From: a bacterium
GTDB lineage: Bacteria > Krumholzibacteriota > Krumholzibacteriia > LZORAL124-64-63
DNA: 13,745 bases
NCBI GenBank assembly: GCA_030635025.1
Contig: DAOVZQ010000012.1
Location: 1-13,745, forward strand
Direction of reading: 5' to 3'
Part shown: positions 1-6,986 of the stretch, piece by piece
Layout of the letters: the number at the start of each line of letters is the position of its first letter
Numbering within the stretch: position 1 is the first letter of the stretch
The notes under the pieces: generated by a model
What the model was told of the DNA's origin: nothing
Database searches by the model: none
The model's input: only the letters and a program-made list of their open reading frames with translations
Position numbers and translations under genes: made by a program

Positions 1-220
1 CCTGCTGCAACAGTTCGGCGGTCCTCGCAGCAGCCTGTGCGGCCGGGATCACGCCCGTAGCGGCCTTCTTGGCCTTGTTCTTGCGGTCCTTCAACTCTTC
101 GATGCGTGAGGCTAGCTGTTCCACGTCCTGGACGCCCGCCGCAGCGACGAACGTCTGCGCGACGAGCAGCGGGAAGTGGGCTGGGATCCTCCAGGCGTTA
201 CCCACAGTCGCAGTGATCAT
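1..220 (-). CDS. Partial hypothetical protein, N-terminal part, runs off the left edge
   Basis: A minus-strand frame is open from the left edge to about position 334, with an ATG at 218-220. From that ATG it encodes 73 residues. A hydrophobic stretch (about residues 16-30) is followed by a charged helical segment (residues 31-53, rich in E, K, R and D) and an Ala/Gln-rich stretch. Most codons end in G or C, as in the real genes here, and no stop interrupts the frame. I do not recognise the family. It overlaps the beginning of the receptor fragment on the other strand (176-220), so at least one of the two starts is wrong, or the two are joined at an artificial or recombined junction. The true start could lie closer to 170. 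The call rests on codon pattern alone. Confidence 0.35.
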   Translation of the reverse strand, partial: MITATVGNAWRIPAHFPLLVAQTFVAAAGVQDVEQLASRIEELKDRKNKAKKAATGVIPAAQAAARTAELLQQ

Positions 221-1258
221 GTGGGAGGACGTTTGACCTGGCGGTTCGATACGGTCCTGACCTCCGGCGTCGATTGTTCGGGCCGTGTCGGAGCTGAATG
301 GCGGCGGCAGCGCTTCGACTGGCGGCACGAGGATCTAGTGGATCCTCGGCGGACCCGCGAGTCGACGGGCGCGTTCACCGGCGTGAACCTCTCCCTGCCC
401 GGATCCGGTCTGATGGTATCGCCGTCGTGGCGATGGCAGCGGCTCGAAGATGACTTTCCGCCGCTGCCGCCCTGGCCCGGTTTGCCCGAACAGCCGCTGG
501 AGCAACCCCATGTTCACGAACAACCGTCGCCGGCGATCGCCCTGTCCTGGGACATACGGCCCGGGCGCCTGAGGTGCGAAGCGCATTGGGCCCGGTCGTA
601 TCGCGCGCCCACCTGGATCGAACTCTTCGGGTATCGCGGCGGCGTAGACGGGAACCGGGACCTGGAACCCGAAGAAATCGAATCACGTGACGTGACGGCG
701 TACTGGCGACCATCGGAGGCTTGGCAGTTGAGGCTGGCCTGGTTCGTATCCGACGTGACCGACGCCATCCTGTGGACCCCAAACTCCCAGTACACGAGCC
801 GTGCCGACAACTACGGCCGCATGCGCGCAGTGGGAGTGGAGGTCGAATGGGTCGTGGATGCAGGTCGCTTCGGCCGCGGTTGGGGCAACGCCACGATCCA
901 GGATACCGAAGACCGCGGCGACGATCCCATCTATGCCGGGCACGACCTGCCCTACCTGCCCGACCTGCAGACGGCCCTGGGGTGGCAGGTCGAAACCAGC
1001 GTTTGGACCTGGGGTGTGCGCTGGCTTTACGAATCGGCCAGCTACCGCGACCGATACAACACCGAGACCGACCGCATCCCGTCGCGGTCGCTCTTCAACC
1101 TGTCGGCGTCGCACGTCTGGCACGGCGCCAACGTTCTCGGCGGCAACCGGACCGGCCTGACCTGCGAACTGCTCAATCTGACCGACAACGACGTCTACGA
1201 CGTGGAAGGATATCCCTTGCCGGGACGGTCCGTTCGCGTCTCCCTGATATTCCATTGA
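176..1258 (+). CDS. TonB-dependent outer-membrane receptor, C-terminal barrel only (5'-truncated; BtuB-like)
   Basis: The 360 residues read as the last part of a TonB-dependent receptor barrel: alternating aromatic/polar beta strands, an 'ARSYRAPTWIELFG' segment near residue 140, a 'GNRDLEPEEIES' segment near 160, and the last strands 'NLTDNDVYDVEGYPLPGRS' near 335-353 followed by a terminal VSLIFH. That ending is typical of vitamin B12 and siderophore receptors. Full receptors have about 600-700 residues, so the TonB box, plug and first strands are missing. The frame is open back to position 116, but in-frame stops occur at 107-109 and 113-115. No convincing Shine-Dalgarno precedes the ATG at 176, so this start is nominal. 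The propeller gene follows 10 bp downstream, suggesting one transcript. Because of the adenosyltransferase nearby I infer a cobalamin-type substrate. It may be a pseudogene or an assembly junction. Confidence 0.75.
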   Translation: MGWDPPGVTHSRSDHVGGRLTWRFDTVLTSGVDCSGRVGAEWRRQRFDWRHEDLVDPRRTRESTGAFTGVNLSLPGSGLMVSPSWRWQRLEDDFPPLPPWPGLPEQPLEQPHVHEQPSPAIALSWDIRPGRLRCEAHWARSYRAPTWIELFGYRGGVDGNRDLEPEEIESRDVTAYWRPSEAWQLRLAWFVSDVTDAILWTPNSQYTSRADNYGRMRAVGVEVEWVVDAGRFGRGWGNATIQDTEDRGDDPIYAGHDLPYLPDLQTALGWQVETSVWTWGVRWLYESASYRDRYNTETDRIPSRSLFNLSASHVWHGANVLGGNRTGLTCELLNLTDNDVYDVEGYPLPGRSVRVSLIFH

Positions 1259-1268
1259 AAGGACGACC

Positions 1269-2672
1269 ATGCGCTACACACTCAACGGACTCATCCTGGC
1301 AACTGTCCTGGGCCTCTCGATCGCGCCCGCTGCGGCCTGGGACGAATTCCTCGTGCTGACTACCGACTATGTCACCTATGGCGGCGGCACCGCCGTAGCG
1401 CGCGATGATGCCTGGACCACCGACATCGATGCCGCGACGATCACCTCGGACGCCGTCGCCCGCTGGCACGACGGTCTCTACTACGTGGTCAACCGCGGTG
1501 CGGCCAACATCCAGGTTCTCGATCCGGCCCAGGACTACGCCACACTCCGCCAGTTCAGCGTGGGGGTCGGCCGCAATCCGCAGGATATCGCCTTCGGCCC
1601 CGACGGTACGGCCTACGTGTCCTGCTATGACGAGGCGGTGCTGCTGCAGGTGGACGTTGAGGCCGGCGTCGTTTTGGACAGTTGGTCGACCGCCGCCTTC
1701 GCCGACGCGGATGGAATGCCCGAGACCGCGTGGATGCAGGCGGTCGGGGGATACCTCTACATCACCTGCCAACGACTGGACCGGGACAACTGGTGGAACC
1801 CGGCCGGCGGCAGCCGTCTGCTCGTCTTCGACATGTACGCGGGCGACTGGTTGGACACCGATACCGGCACGCCGGAGATCGACGGCGTCCTGCTCGCAGG
1901 CCAGAACCCCTCTGCGCGGCCGCAGGTGTCGCCCGACGGGAATGAGCTCCTGGTGGCGACCACGGGATACTGGGCGACCCCTGATGCAGGCCTAGAGGCC
2001 ATCGATCTCGTCACGCTTCAGTCGGGCGGCCTGTGGGTCACCGAACAGCAACTCGGTGGCGAGATCCTGTCCTTCGCGATTCTCGACGATACGCACGCCT
2101 GGTGCGTGGTCAGCGATGCGACCTTCACCACGCATCTGAAATCCTTCGATCCCGCCGGGAGCCTCGTGAACACGGTCGCCTCGGCGGGTGGGTACGACTA
2201 TGTGGACGTAACGTGGGACGGAGCGAACCAGATCTATCTGTGCGACCGGACCGTCGGCGCCGCGGGCCTGAGGGTCTACGACGCCTGGACGGCGCTTGAA
2301 CTGACGACAGCGCCGATCGCCGTCGGACGGCCGCCGTTCATGTGCGTGTTGCCGCTGGATGGGGGCGCCACGGCGGTTGAGCCTTCCGCGCCTGCACCTT
2401 TGGCCCTGCGCGCACCCTGGCCCAATCCGGCCAATCCGCGCACGTCCATCGCCTTCACGGCGGCTCCAGGCGAAGTGGTCCGCGTGGAGGTCTGCGACCT
2501 GCGTGGCCGGAGTCTGCGCACCGTACACGTGGCCGCAGATGGAAACGGCGAAGGCCTGTTCGTCTTCGACGGGTTCGATGACCAGGGTCGGCCCCTCGCG
2601 TCGGCTGTCTACAGGGCCGTGATCTCGGGATCGGACCGGAGCGCATCCGGGAGCTTTACGCTCGTCCGTTGA
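1269..2672 (+). CDS. Secreted YncE-like beta-propeller protein with C-terminal FlgD-like Ig domain; possible B12-capture partner
   Basis: This is a 467-residue exported protein. A Sec signal peptide (residues 1-23, ending APAAA before W24) has no lipobox cysteine. Residues about 60-365 are propeller-like repeats, each with a 'LYYV', 'TAYVS' or 'LYIT' strand followed by 'IQVLDP', 'LLQVDV' or 'LLVFD'; I can follow about six or seven blades. Residues about 380-467 form a FlgD-like Ig domain ('PWPNPANPRTSIAF', 'DLRGRSLRTV', 'GRPLASAVYR', ending FTLVR), usually linked to export or surface attachment. AAGGA lies 7 bp before the ATG. The gene sits 10 bp after the receptor and 43 bp before the adenosyltransferase. 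In Bacteroides the B12 receptor BtuB works with BtuG, a surface beta-propeller that binds B12, and by position this protein could play that role. A generic propeller is the alternative. Confidence 0.8.
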   Translation: MRYTLNGLILATVLGLSIAPAAAWDEFLVLTTDYVTYGGGTAVARDDAWTTDIDAATITSDAVARWHDGLYYVVNRGAANIQVLDPAQDYATLRQFSVGVGRNPQDIAFGPDGTAYVSCYDEAVLLQVDVEAGVVLDSWSTAAFADADGMPETAWMQAVGGYLYITCQRLDRDNWWNPAGGSRLLVFDMYAGDWLDTDTGTPEIDGVLLAGQNPSARPQVSPDGNELLVATTGYWATPDAGLEAIDLVTLQSGGLWVTEQQLGGEILSFAILDDTHAWCVVSDATFTTHLKSFDPAGSLVNTVASAGGYDYVDVTWDGANQIYLCDRTVGAAGLRVYDAWTALELTTAPIAVGRPPFMCVLPLDGGATAVEPSAPAPLALRAPWPNPANPRTSIAFTAAPGEVVRVEVCDLRGRSLRTVHVAADGNGEGLFVFDGFDDQGRPLASAVYRAVISGSDRSASGSFTLVR

Positions 2673-2715
2673 GGATCGCGCCGCGTCCTGTTATGATGCG
2701 AAGGGAGGAGGTGTC

Positions 2716-3315
2716 ATGACGAAAATCTACACACGCACCGGCGATGGAGGCGACACGTCCCTGATCGGGGGATCACGCACGAGCAAGTCCGACGCCCGTG
2801 TCGATCTCTACGGCGAAACGGACGAACTGAACTGCATGCTCGGTTTGGCCGTGGCGTTCCTGAACCGCACTGAAGATTCGCGGCCGGACCTGAGGGCCCG
2901 CACGACGATATTGAGCGACAAGCTCAAAGCAATCCAGTCCGCCCTCTTCGAACTGGGGGCCGTGTTGGCCGACCCGGATCGCTGCGAGCAACTGGCCCGC
3001 GAATCGGGTCAGATCGAGGCCCTGGATACGGGGTGGCTCGAGCAGGGTATCGATCGCATGGAGGAAGAACTGGCGCCCCTGGACGCCTTCATCCTGCCGG
3101 GTGGATGTTCGGCTGGTGCGGCGTTGCACGCGGCGCGGGCGGTGAGCCGGCGTCTGGAGCGACGGGCCGTGGGTGTGTCGAGGGAGATATCCGTACCGGA
3201 GTCCGTGCTGATCTGGCTCAACCGTCTGAGCGATTGGCTCTTCGTAGCCGCTCGCTGGGCCAATGCGGCATCGAACGTGCCCGATACGCCCTGGCGGCCG
3301 CAGCACGGCGACTGA
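2716..3315 (+). CDS. pduO: Cob(I)alamin adenosyltransferase, PduO type
   Basis: This enzyme transfers the 5'-deoxyadenosyl group of ATP to cob(I)alamin or cobinamide to make the coenzyme B12 form, in the cytoplasm. The 199 residues carry the family signatures. The N-terminal ATP loop is 'IYTRTGDGGDTSLIGG' (residues 4-19), followed by 'YGETDELNC' (32-40), 'FILPGG' (125-130), 'ARAVSRRLERR' (140-150) and 'LNRLSDWLFVAAR' (168-180). Length fits the family (about 180-200). A strong ribosome-binding site, GGGAGGAGG, precedes the ATG. It is the third gene in the direction of the receptor and propeller, which supports a cobalamin salvage role for the set. BtuR/CobA-type enzymes are unrelated in sequence, so the PduO assignment is firm. 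Confidence 0.95.
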   Translation: MTKIYTRTGDGGDTSLIGGSRTSKSDARVDLYGETDELNCMLGLAVAFLNRTEDSRPDLRARTTILSDKLKAIQSALFELGAVLADPDRCEQLARESGQIEALDTGWLEQGIDRMEEELAPLDAFILPGGCSAGAALHAARAVSRRLERRAVGVSREISVPESVLIWLNRLSDWLFVAARWANAASNVPDTPWRPQHGD

Positions 3316-3325
3316 TCAGGATGGA

Positions 3326-3360
3326 ATAAAAAAGAGGGCTCCGCCTGTGGCGGAGTCCTC
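3326..3360 (-). terminator. Rho-independent terminator of the ferredoxin gene
   Basis: Bases 3334-3345 pair with 3349-3360 over 12 bp (one G-U pair) around a 3-base loop. Read on the minus strand the hairpin is followed by a run of T residues (complement of 3326-3333). It lies 22 bp after the ferredoxin stop. On the plus strand no T run follows, so it would stop transcription from the adenosyltransferase gene less well. Confidence 0.9.
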
Positions 3361-3382
3361 GGCATTCTGCGGTAAGGACCCG

Positions 3383-3562
3383 TTACTCGACCATCGAGAT
3401 GGCTTCAGTGGGGCACTCTTCCACACAAGCTTCGCAATCGGTGCACATGTCGACATCCACCAGCGCGATGTCGTCATCGTTCATGGTGATGGCTTCGGTC
3501 GGACAGGCCTCGACACAGGATTCGCATCCGGTGCATTCATCGACGATTACTTTTGCGGGCAT
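3383..3562 (-). CDS. Small 2[4Fe-4S] bacterial ferredoxin
   Basis: A 59-residue protein, start ATG at 3560-3562, stop TAA at 3383-3385. It contains two complete CxxCxxCxxxCP motifs: 'CTGCESCVEACP' (residues 10-21) and 'CTDCEACVEECP' (about 39-50). This is the clostridial-type fold that carries two 4Fe-4S clusters and serves as a low-potential cytoplasmic electron carrier. The protein is acidic, as usual for these carriers. AAGGAG stands 6 bp before the start. It has its own candidate promoter 50-75 bp upstream and its own terminator, so it is probably a single-gene transcript. Its electron partner cannot be read from this window; corrinoid reduction before adenosylation or the adjacent redox module are possibilities only. 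Confidence 0.95.
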   Translation of the reverse strand: MPAKVIVDECTGCESCVEACPTEAITMNDDDIALVDVDMCTDCEACVEECPTEAISMVE

Positions 3563-3609
3563 GGTGACTCCTTAGTTCCGAAAGTGACCCGTAGGACTCT
3601 CTGATCGGC

Positions 3610-3638
3610 AAGATTGTGCGGCGGGGGCTTGATGTCAA
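3610..3638 (-). promoter_or_regulatory. Candidate sigma-70 promoter for the ferredoxin gene
   Basis: On the minus strand TTGACA (complement of 3633-3638) is a perfect -35 box, 17 bp from AATCTT (3610-3615), a weak -10 with three of six matches. Transcription would start about 40 bp before the ferredoxin ATG. The surrounding region is AT-rich for this genome. The sequence is suggestive only. Confidence 0.45.
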
Positions 3639-3686
3639 ATACGATTTTTCGGGATCGATAAATGATTGTTGAACTCAATTACCAGA

Positions 3687-4139
3687 TCAGAATGTCCTAC
3701 GAACACCGCGGTTGATCAGCAAGACCACCGAGCCCGTCAGCATGCCTATGTCTCGAAGCAACAGCGACAGTCCCACCGTGTGCCCGCCCTCGGTATGGAA
3801 GCAGCCGCAACTGATGTCGAGATCACGGGCCATGGCGGAAATAATCGCCGCCATGAAGATCACGAGCATCAGGCCGATCAGCAGCGCCGCACCCCGTCGA
3901 GCGACCCCGAGGATCATGGCGAATCCCGTCACCAACTCCAACCAGGGCATATAGAGGGCCATGGGATGGAGGAAGGCGCCGCCCACCATGCGATAGTGGT
4001 GGATGGCCTGGGCGAAGGCCGCCGGGTCGGCGATCTTGTCGAAGGCCGCATAGATGAAGGTTCCGCCGACCAGGAAACGCAGCAGCAGTTCCAGCCAATC
4101 GGGCATGATCAGTCCGCGGGGGGCGGTTGCGTCACTCAT
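3687..4139 (-). CDS. MauE/DoxX-like membrane protein
   Basis: A 150-residue integral membrane protein with four predicted hydrophobic segments (about residues 13-33, 58-80, 84-104 and 122-143). It has the 'RFLVGGTFIYAAFDKIADP' start typical of DoxX/MauE-family proteins. Between TM3 and TM4 lies 'DISCGCF' (108-114), the CGC motif characteristic of MauE-like proteins, which are linked to disulfide or sulfur redox chemistry in the envelope. GGAGG lies 6 bp before the ATG, and its start overlaps the end of the rhodanese-like gene by 8 bp, so the two are co-translated. The family role is known only in outline (MauE is needed for methylamine dehydrogenase maturation), and the substrate here is unknown. 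Confidence 0.85.
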   Translation of the reverse strand: MSDATAPRGLIMPDWLELLLRFLVGGTFIYAAFDKIADPAAFAQAIHHYRMVGGAFLHPMALYMPWLELVTGFAMILGVARRGAALLIGLMLVIFMAAIISAMARDLDISCGCFHTEGGHTVGLSLLLRDIGMLTGSVVLLINRGVRRTF

Positions 4140-4632
4140 GGTCGGCCTCCGCCGTTTCGCCGCCGGCCGCTGTCCATTGGTCCAATCCGCCGGACATGAG
4201 CGTGATATCCTGGTAGCCTCTCTCCTCCAGTCGCGACGCCACGGCCGCGATCAGGATGAGATTCCCGTTGCCGAAGAGCAGCAGGGGGTCTTCGGGGGCC
4301 ATGAAGTCGAAGACCTCCAGCAGATCCTCTTCGAATTGGTCCTGACGAATCCGGAAAGCGCCCGGAATGCGTCGGCCTTCGCGGGTAAAAGCACGCGTGT
4401 CGATGAAGAGATGCGTATTGCCGTCATAATTGGCGACGGCCTCGCCGGGGGTTGCGACGGGAAAGCCGAGGTCCAACTCGTAGAGCGCCATATCGGCACG
4501 CAGGGGAAGCCGCGGCGGACGCAGCGCCCAGGCGAGGGTGGTCAACAAGAGCGCGACCAGGAGGAGCGTCGCGGCTTCCCGCAGGACGCTCTTGGGCGGG
4601 TAGGACTTGACCTGGCCGACGTTGGAACTCAT
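4132..4632 (-). CDS. Membrane-anchored rhodanese-like domain protein without catalytic cysteine
   Basis: 166 residues. One hydrophobic helix (about 20-37) anchors the protein, with the domain probably outside the cytoplasm. The rest resembles a rhodanese domain: 'LFIDTR' (75-80) matches the usual iDvR strand, 'RRIPGAFRI' (87-95) the gHIpGA segment, and 'LMSGGLDQW' (145-153) the final L.GG...W motif. The active-site loop, normally with Cys after a hydrophobic strand, reads 'LLLFGNGN' (117-124) with no cysteine, so sulfur transfer by the standard mechanism is not possible; a binding or structural role is inferred. It lies between the DUF1573 gene (12 bp apart) and the MauE-like gene (8 bp overlap). 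The ribosome-binding site is weak, consistent with translational coupling. Confidence 0.8.
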   Translation of the reverse strand: MSSNVGQVKSYPPKSVLREAATLLLVALLLTTLAWALRPPRLPLRADMALYELDLGFPVATPGEAVANYDGNTHLFIDTRAFTREGRRIPGAFRIRQDQFEEDLLEVFDFMAPEDPLLLFGNGNLILIAAVASRLEERGYQDITLMSGGLDQWTAAGGETAEADHE

Positions 4633-4644
4633 GACGACCCCGGA

Positions 4645-5706
4645 CTAGAGTTTGAGCAGATACATGACCGACGCGGTCAGTTCCGGATACGCTTTGAGAT
4701 TCGTGAACATCCGCAGGGTCCCCTTCATGCGCCCTTCGCTCGACTTGGCCCGTTCGTCGCTGACCGAAATGGGCACGCCCTCGATGGTGATCATGACCAG
4801 AGACTTCTCCGTGTCGTGGGCGATCTCCTTGACGGTGAAACCGGGCAGGTCGATCGTGGCGCGCGTCACGTTGAACTCCATGCCCTTCTCGTAACTGACC
4901 GTAAAGATCCTGGATACGGACTGGTTGCGCTGAAGATAGCGCAGGTTGACCTTGTCGGGTTTCACGGCAATCGGAGCGACGATTCGGCCGGTGGCCTCGA
5001 TATGCAGCTTGAGGCGGTTCGGCACGTTGGTTTCGAAGTTGAGGGCTTCGCGGAAGGTGCCGATGCGAGCGTCTGATCGGACCGATATGCTCACTAACTT
5101 TTCCTGGGGATCACCGGTTTCCGAGTCACTGACTACGACATCGAACAGGTCCTCAGAATAACGGGTGGCCGTGACCTGGAGATCCGGCACGTCCCCGGTG
5201 GAGAACGTGAGCACGCGCTCCTTGGTCGAGCCCGCGCGCACCGCTTTGAAGGAGACGCTCTCCCACGAAGGCTCGACGAACAGCGCCACGTGCACGTTGG
5301 CGTGGACGGTCACGTCGATCACGGAATTGAAGGGGTCGTTTGAGTTGATCTTGATGTACTTGATCGTCTCACCCCCGAACGTCTGACTGTTGAACGTGAC
5401 GGCGAGTTCCGTACTCTGGCCCGGCTTGAGCAGCTTGGAGGCGGGTTCGGCCGCGGTACAGCCGCAGGTGACCTCAACCTCGCCGAGGACGAGGTCGGCA
5501 TCGCCCTCGTTCGTGATCATGATCGTGGCATTTTCGGCCTGCCGCTGCTGCATGAGACCGAAATCCAGATACGTAGGCTCGATGGATATTTTCGGTTGCC
5601 CCTGGGCGGCGGCCGGCGGGGAGAGGACCGTGACGAGAGCGAGAAACGTCAGGGTCGCGCAAACGGCGATCCTCGGTGTGTTGGTCTGAGCAAACATCAT
5701 CGACAT
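4645..5706 (-). CDS. DUF1573 secreted protein
   Basis: 353 residues. A signal peptide covers about residues 10-35 (cleavage near PAAAQ). Next comes a DUF1573 domain: 'LDFGLMQQRQ' (48-57), 'ITNEGDADLVL' (64-74), the hallmark 'VTCGCTAAEP' (79-88) and 'GQSTELAVTF' (96-105). Further Ig-like beta segments follow, for example 'VEPSWESVSF' and 'VKPDKVNLRY'. DUF1573 proteins are envelope proteins of unknown activity. AAGGA is only 3 bp from the ATG at 5704-5706 but 9 bp from an in-frame ATG at 5698-5700, so translation may begin at the latter. It is the first gene of a three-gene minus-strand unit with the rhodanese-like and MauE-like genes and is divergent from the potassium channel gene. It shares a CGC motif with the MauE-like protein. 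Confidence 0.88.
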   Translation of the reverse strand: MSMMFAQTNTPRIAVCATLTFLALVTVLSPPAAAQGQPKISIEPTYLDFGLMQQRQAENATIMITNEGDADLVLGEVEVTCGCTAAEPASKLLKPGQSTELAVTFNSQTFGGETIKYIKINSNDPFNSVIDVTVHANVHVALFVEPSWESVSFKAVRAGSTKERVLTFSTGDVPDLQVTATRYSEDLFDVVVSDSETGDPQEKLVSISVRSDARIGTFREALNFETNVPNRLKLHIEATGRIVAPIAVKPDKVNLRYLQRNQSVSRIFTVSYEKGMEFNVTRATIDLPGFTVKEIAHDTEKSLVMITIEGVPISVSDERAKSSEGRMKGTLRMFTNLKAYPELTASVMYLLKL

Positions 5707-5817
5707 CCGTCCTTGACTGATCTATGGTCCGCGGGTTGAAAGACATGGAAACAGCCGGGGTCGCTTGGAGTTCCCTACCATCGGTCCCGGCCGCTCAACA
5801 ATGTCACATATTTCCGA

Positions 5818-5844
5818 GGGCGGGGCAAGTCCCGCCCGCGCGGG
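5818..5844 (+). promoter_or_regulatory. Overlapping GC-rich hairpins before the channel start
   Basis: Bases 5818-5824 can pair with 5831-5837 (seven G-C pairs, 6-base loop). The overlapping palindrome CCCGCGCGGG (5835-5844) would form instead, and its right arm is next to the GGGGGAGAG ribosome-binding site. The two structures exclude each other. Whether they regulate translation or merely reflect high GC is unknown. Confidence 0.3.
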
Positions 5845-5850
5845 GGAGAG

Positions 5851-6894
5851 ATGGCGAGAACGGAAGTGGGTGAATCCACGGGTCGGTATCGGCACCTGGG
5901 CTATGCCCTGCTTCTGCTGGCCATCGTGGTGACCGTCGGCACGATCGTGCTCGTTCGGGTCGAGCATTTCAGGGCCATGGACGCCTTTTACATGACGGTT
6001 ATCACCCTGAGCACCGTCGGTTTCGGCGAGGTACACCCGCTTTCCGACGCCGGGCGGATCGTGATCACCCTGGAGATCCTCTGCGGCATGGCCCTGATCG
6101 GCTATGTTTCGGTCGCGGTCGGCGGCATCGTGGTGGAAGGGCATCTGCGTCGTTTTCTCGGAGGAAGAATGATGCGCAAGGAACTCGATAAGCTGGACGG
6201 TCACTACATCATCTGCGGTTTCGGCCGCATGGGCCGTATCGTGTCCGATGAACTGGTCTGCGAGGGCGAGCCCCACGTGATCGTGACCGACGACCCGGAG
6301 GCGGCCGATGACCTGCAACGCGAAGGCCGGCTGGTCGTACTCGGGGACGCCACCGAGGACGAGGTGCTCGAACAGGCCGGCATCAAGCGCGCCAAGGGTC
6401 TGGTGGCCACGGTGTCCAGCGACGTGGCCAACCTCTATATCACTCTCTCGGCCCGTGAACTGTCCCTGAACGACAACCCGGAGCTCTATATCCTGGCCCG
6501 CGCCGCCGCCGATAAGGCCATCCGCAAGATCAAGCACGCCGGAGCGAATCGCGTGGTCTCGCCGTATCACATCGGCGGCAATCGGCTGGCCATGGCCCTG
6601 CTACGGCCGACCGTCTTCGACTACATGGAAGTCCTGTCCCACCAGAGCGATATCGAACTGTGCATGGAGGAGATCAAGATCGAGACGGACAGTCTCCTGG
6701 TCGATAAGCGTCTTCGCGAGACATCACTCCGCAGCGATTACGATCTGATCGTCATCGGGATGCTCGATCACGAGGGGAAGATGATCTTCAACCCCGGTCC
6801 CGAGCAGAAATTGGTGGCCGGCGGTCGGTTGATCATCCTCGGGGGCAAGGTCCAGGTCGCCCGTCTGCAGGCGGATCTACACGTAAGATCCTGA
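5851..6894 (+). CDS. Two-TM potassium channel with RCK (TrkA-N/TrkA-C) domains
   Basis: 347 residues. TM1 is at about 15-36. The pore helix and selectivity filter 'TLSTVGFGE' lie at 52-60 (TVGFG in place of TVGYG), and TM2 at about 69-93. Next comes an RCK domain with a Rossmann nucleotide loop 'ICGFGRMGR' (121-129), 'VIVTDDPEA' near 143-151 and 'LGDATEDEVLEQAGI'. A TrkA-C-like domain covers about 255-340 ('SLLVDKRLRETSLRSDYDLIV'-type fold, ending 'AGGRLIILG'). This is the MthK/YugO type of inner-membrane K+ channel, gated by ligands bound to the RCK ring. The start is preceded by GGGGGAGAG. The gene stands alone, divergent from the DUF1573 unit and closed by a hairpin. Confidence 0.93.
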   Translation: MARTEVGESTGRYRHLGYALLLLAIVVTVGTIVLVRVEHFRAMDAFYMTVITLSTVGFGEVHPLSDAGRIVITLEILCGMALIGYVSVAVGGIVVEGHLRRFLGGRMMRKELDKLDGHYIICGFGRMGRIVSDELVCEGEPHVIVTDDPEAADDLQREGRLVVLGDATEDEVLEQAGIKRAKGLVATVSSDVANLYITLSARELSLNDNPELYILARAAADKAIRKIKHAGANRVVSPYHIGGNRLAMALLRPTVFDYMEVLSHQSDIELCMEEIKIETDSLLVDKRLRETSLRSDYDLIVIGMLDHEGKMIFNPGPEQKLVAGGRLIILGGKVQVARLQADLHVRS

Positions 6895-6916
6895 TCGGAC
6901 TCGTCACGCATACACG

Positions 6917-6948
6917 GGAGGCGGCCGGTGGCCGCCTCCTTGTTCGTT
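6917..6948 (+). terminator. Terminator-like hairpin after the potassium channel gene
   Basis: A perfect 10-bp GC-rich stem (6917-6926 with 6930-6939) with a 3-base loop lies 22 bp after the channel stop. It is followed by TTGTTCGTT (6940-6948), only a loose T run. It should separate the channel transcript from cysK-cysE. Confidence 0.75.
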
Positions 6949-6986
6949 GGGTACCTTGAGGATCTACCCGATTGAGGGGATTTCAC

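Noticed and set aside
1..175. Cobalamin riboswitch before the receptor
   Set aside because: The true 5' end of the receptor gene is missing, and I see no B12-box-like element or aptamer structure in the available bases.
4054..5076. Plus-strand open frame of 340 codons
   Set aside because: Antisense to the rhodanese-like and DUF1573 genes, whose protein families are recognisable; no family sequence or signal in it.
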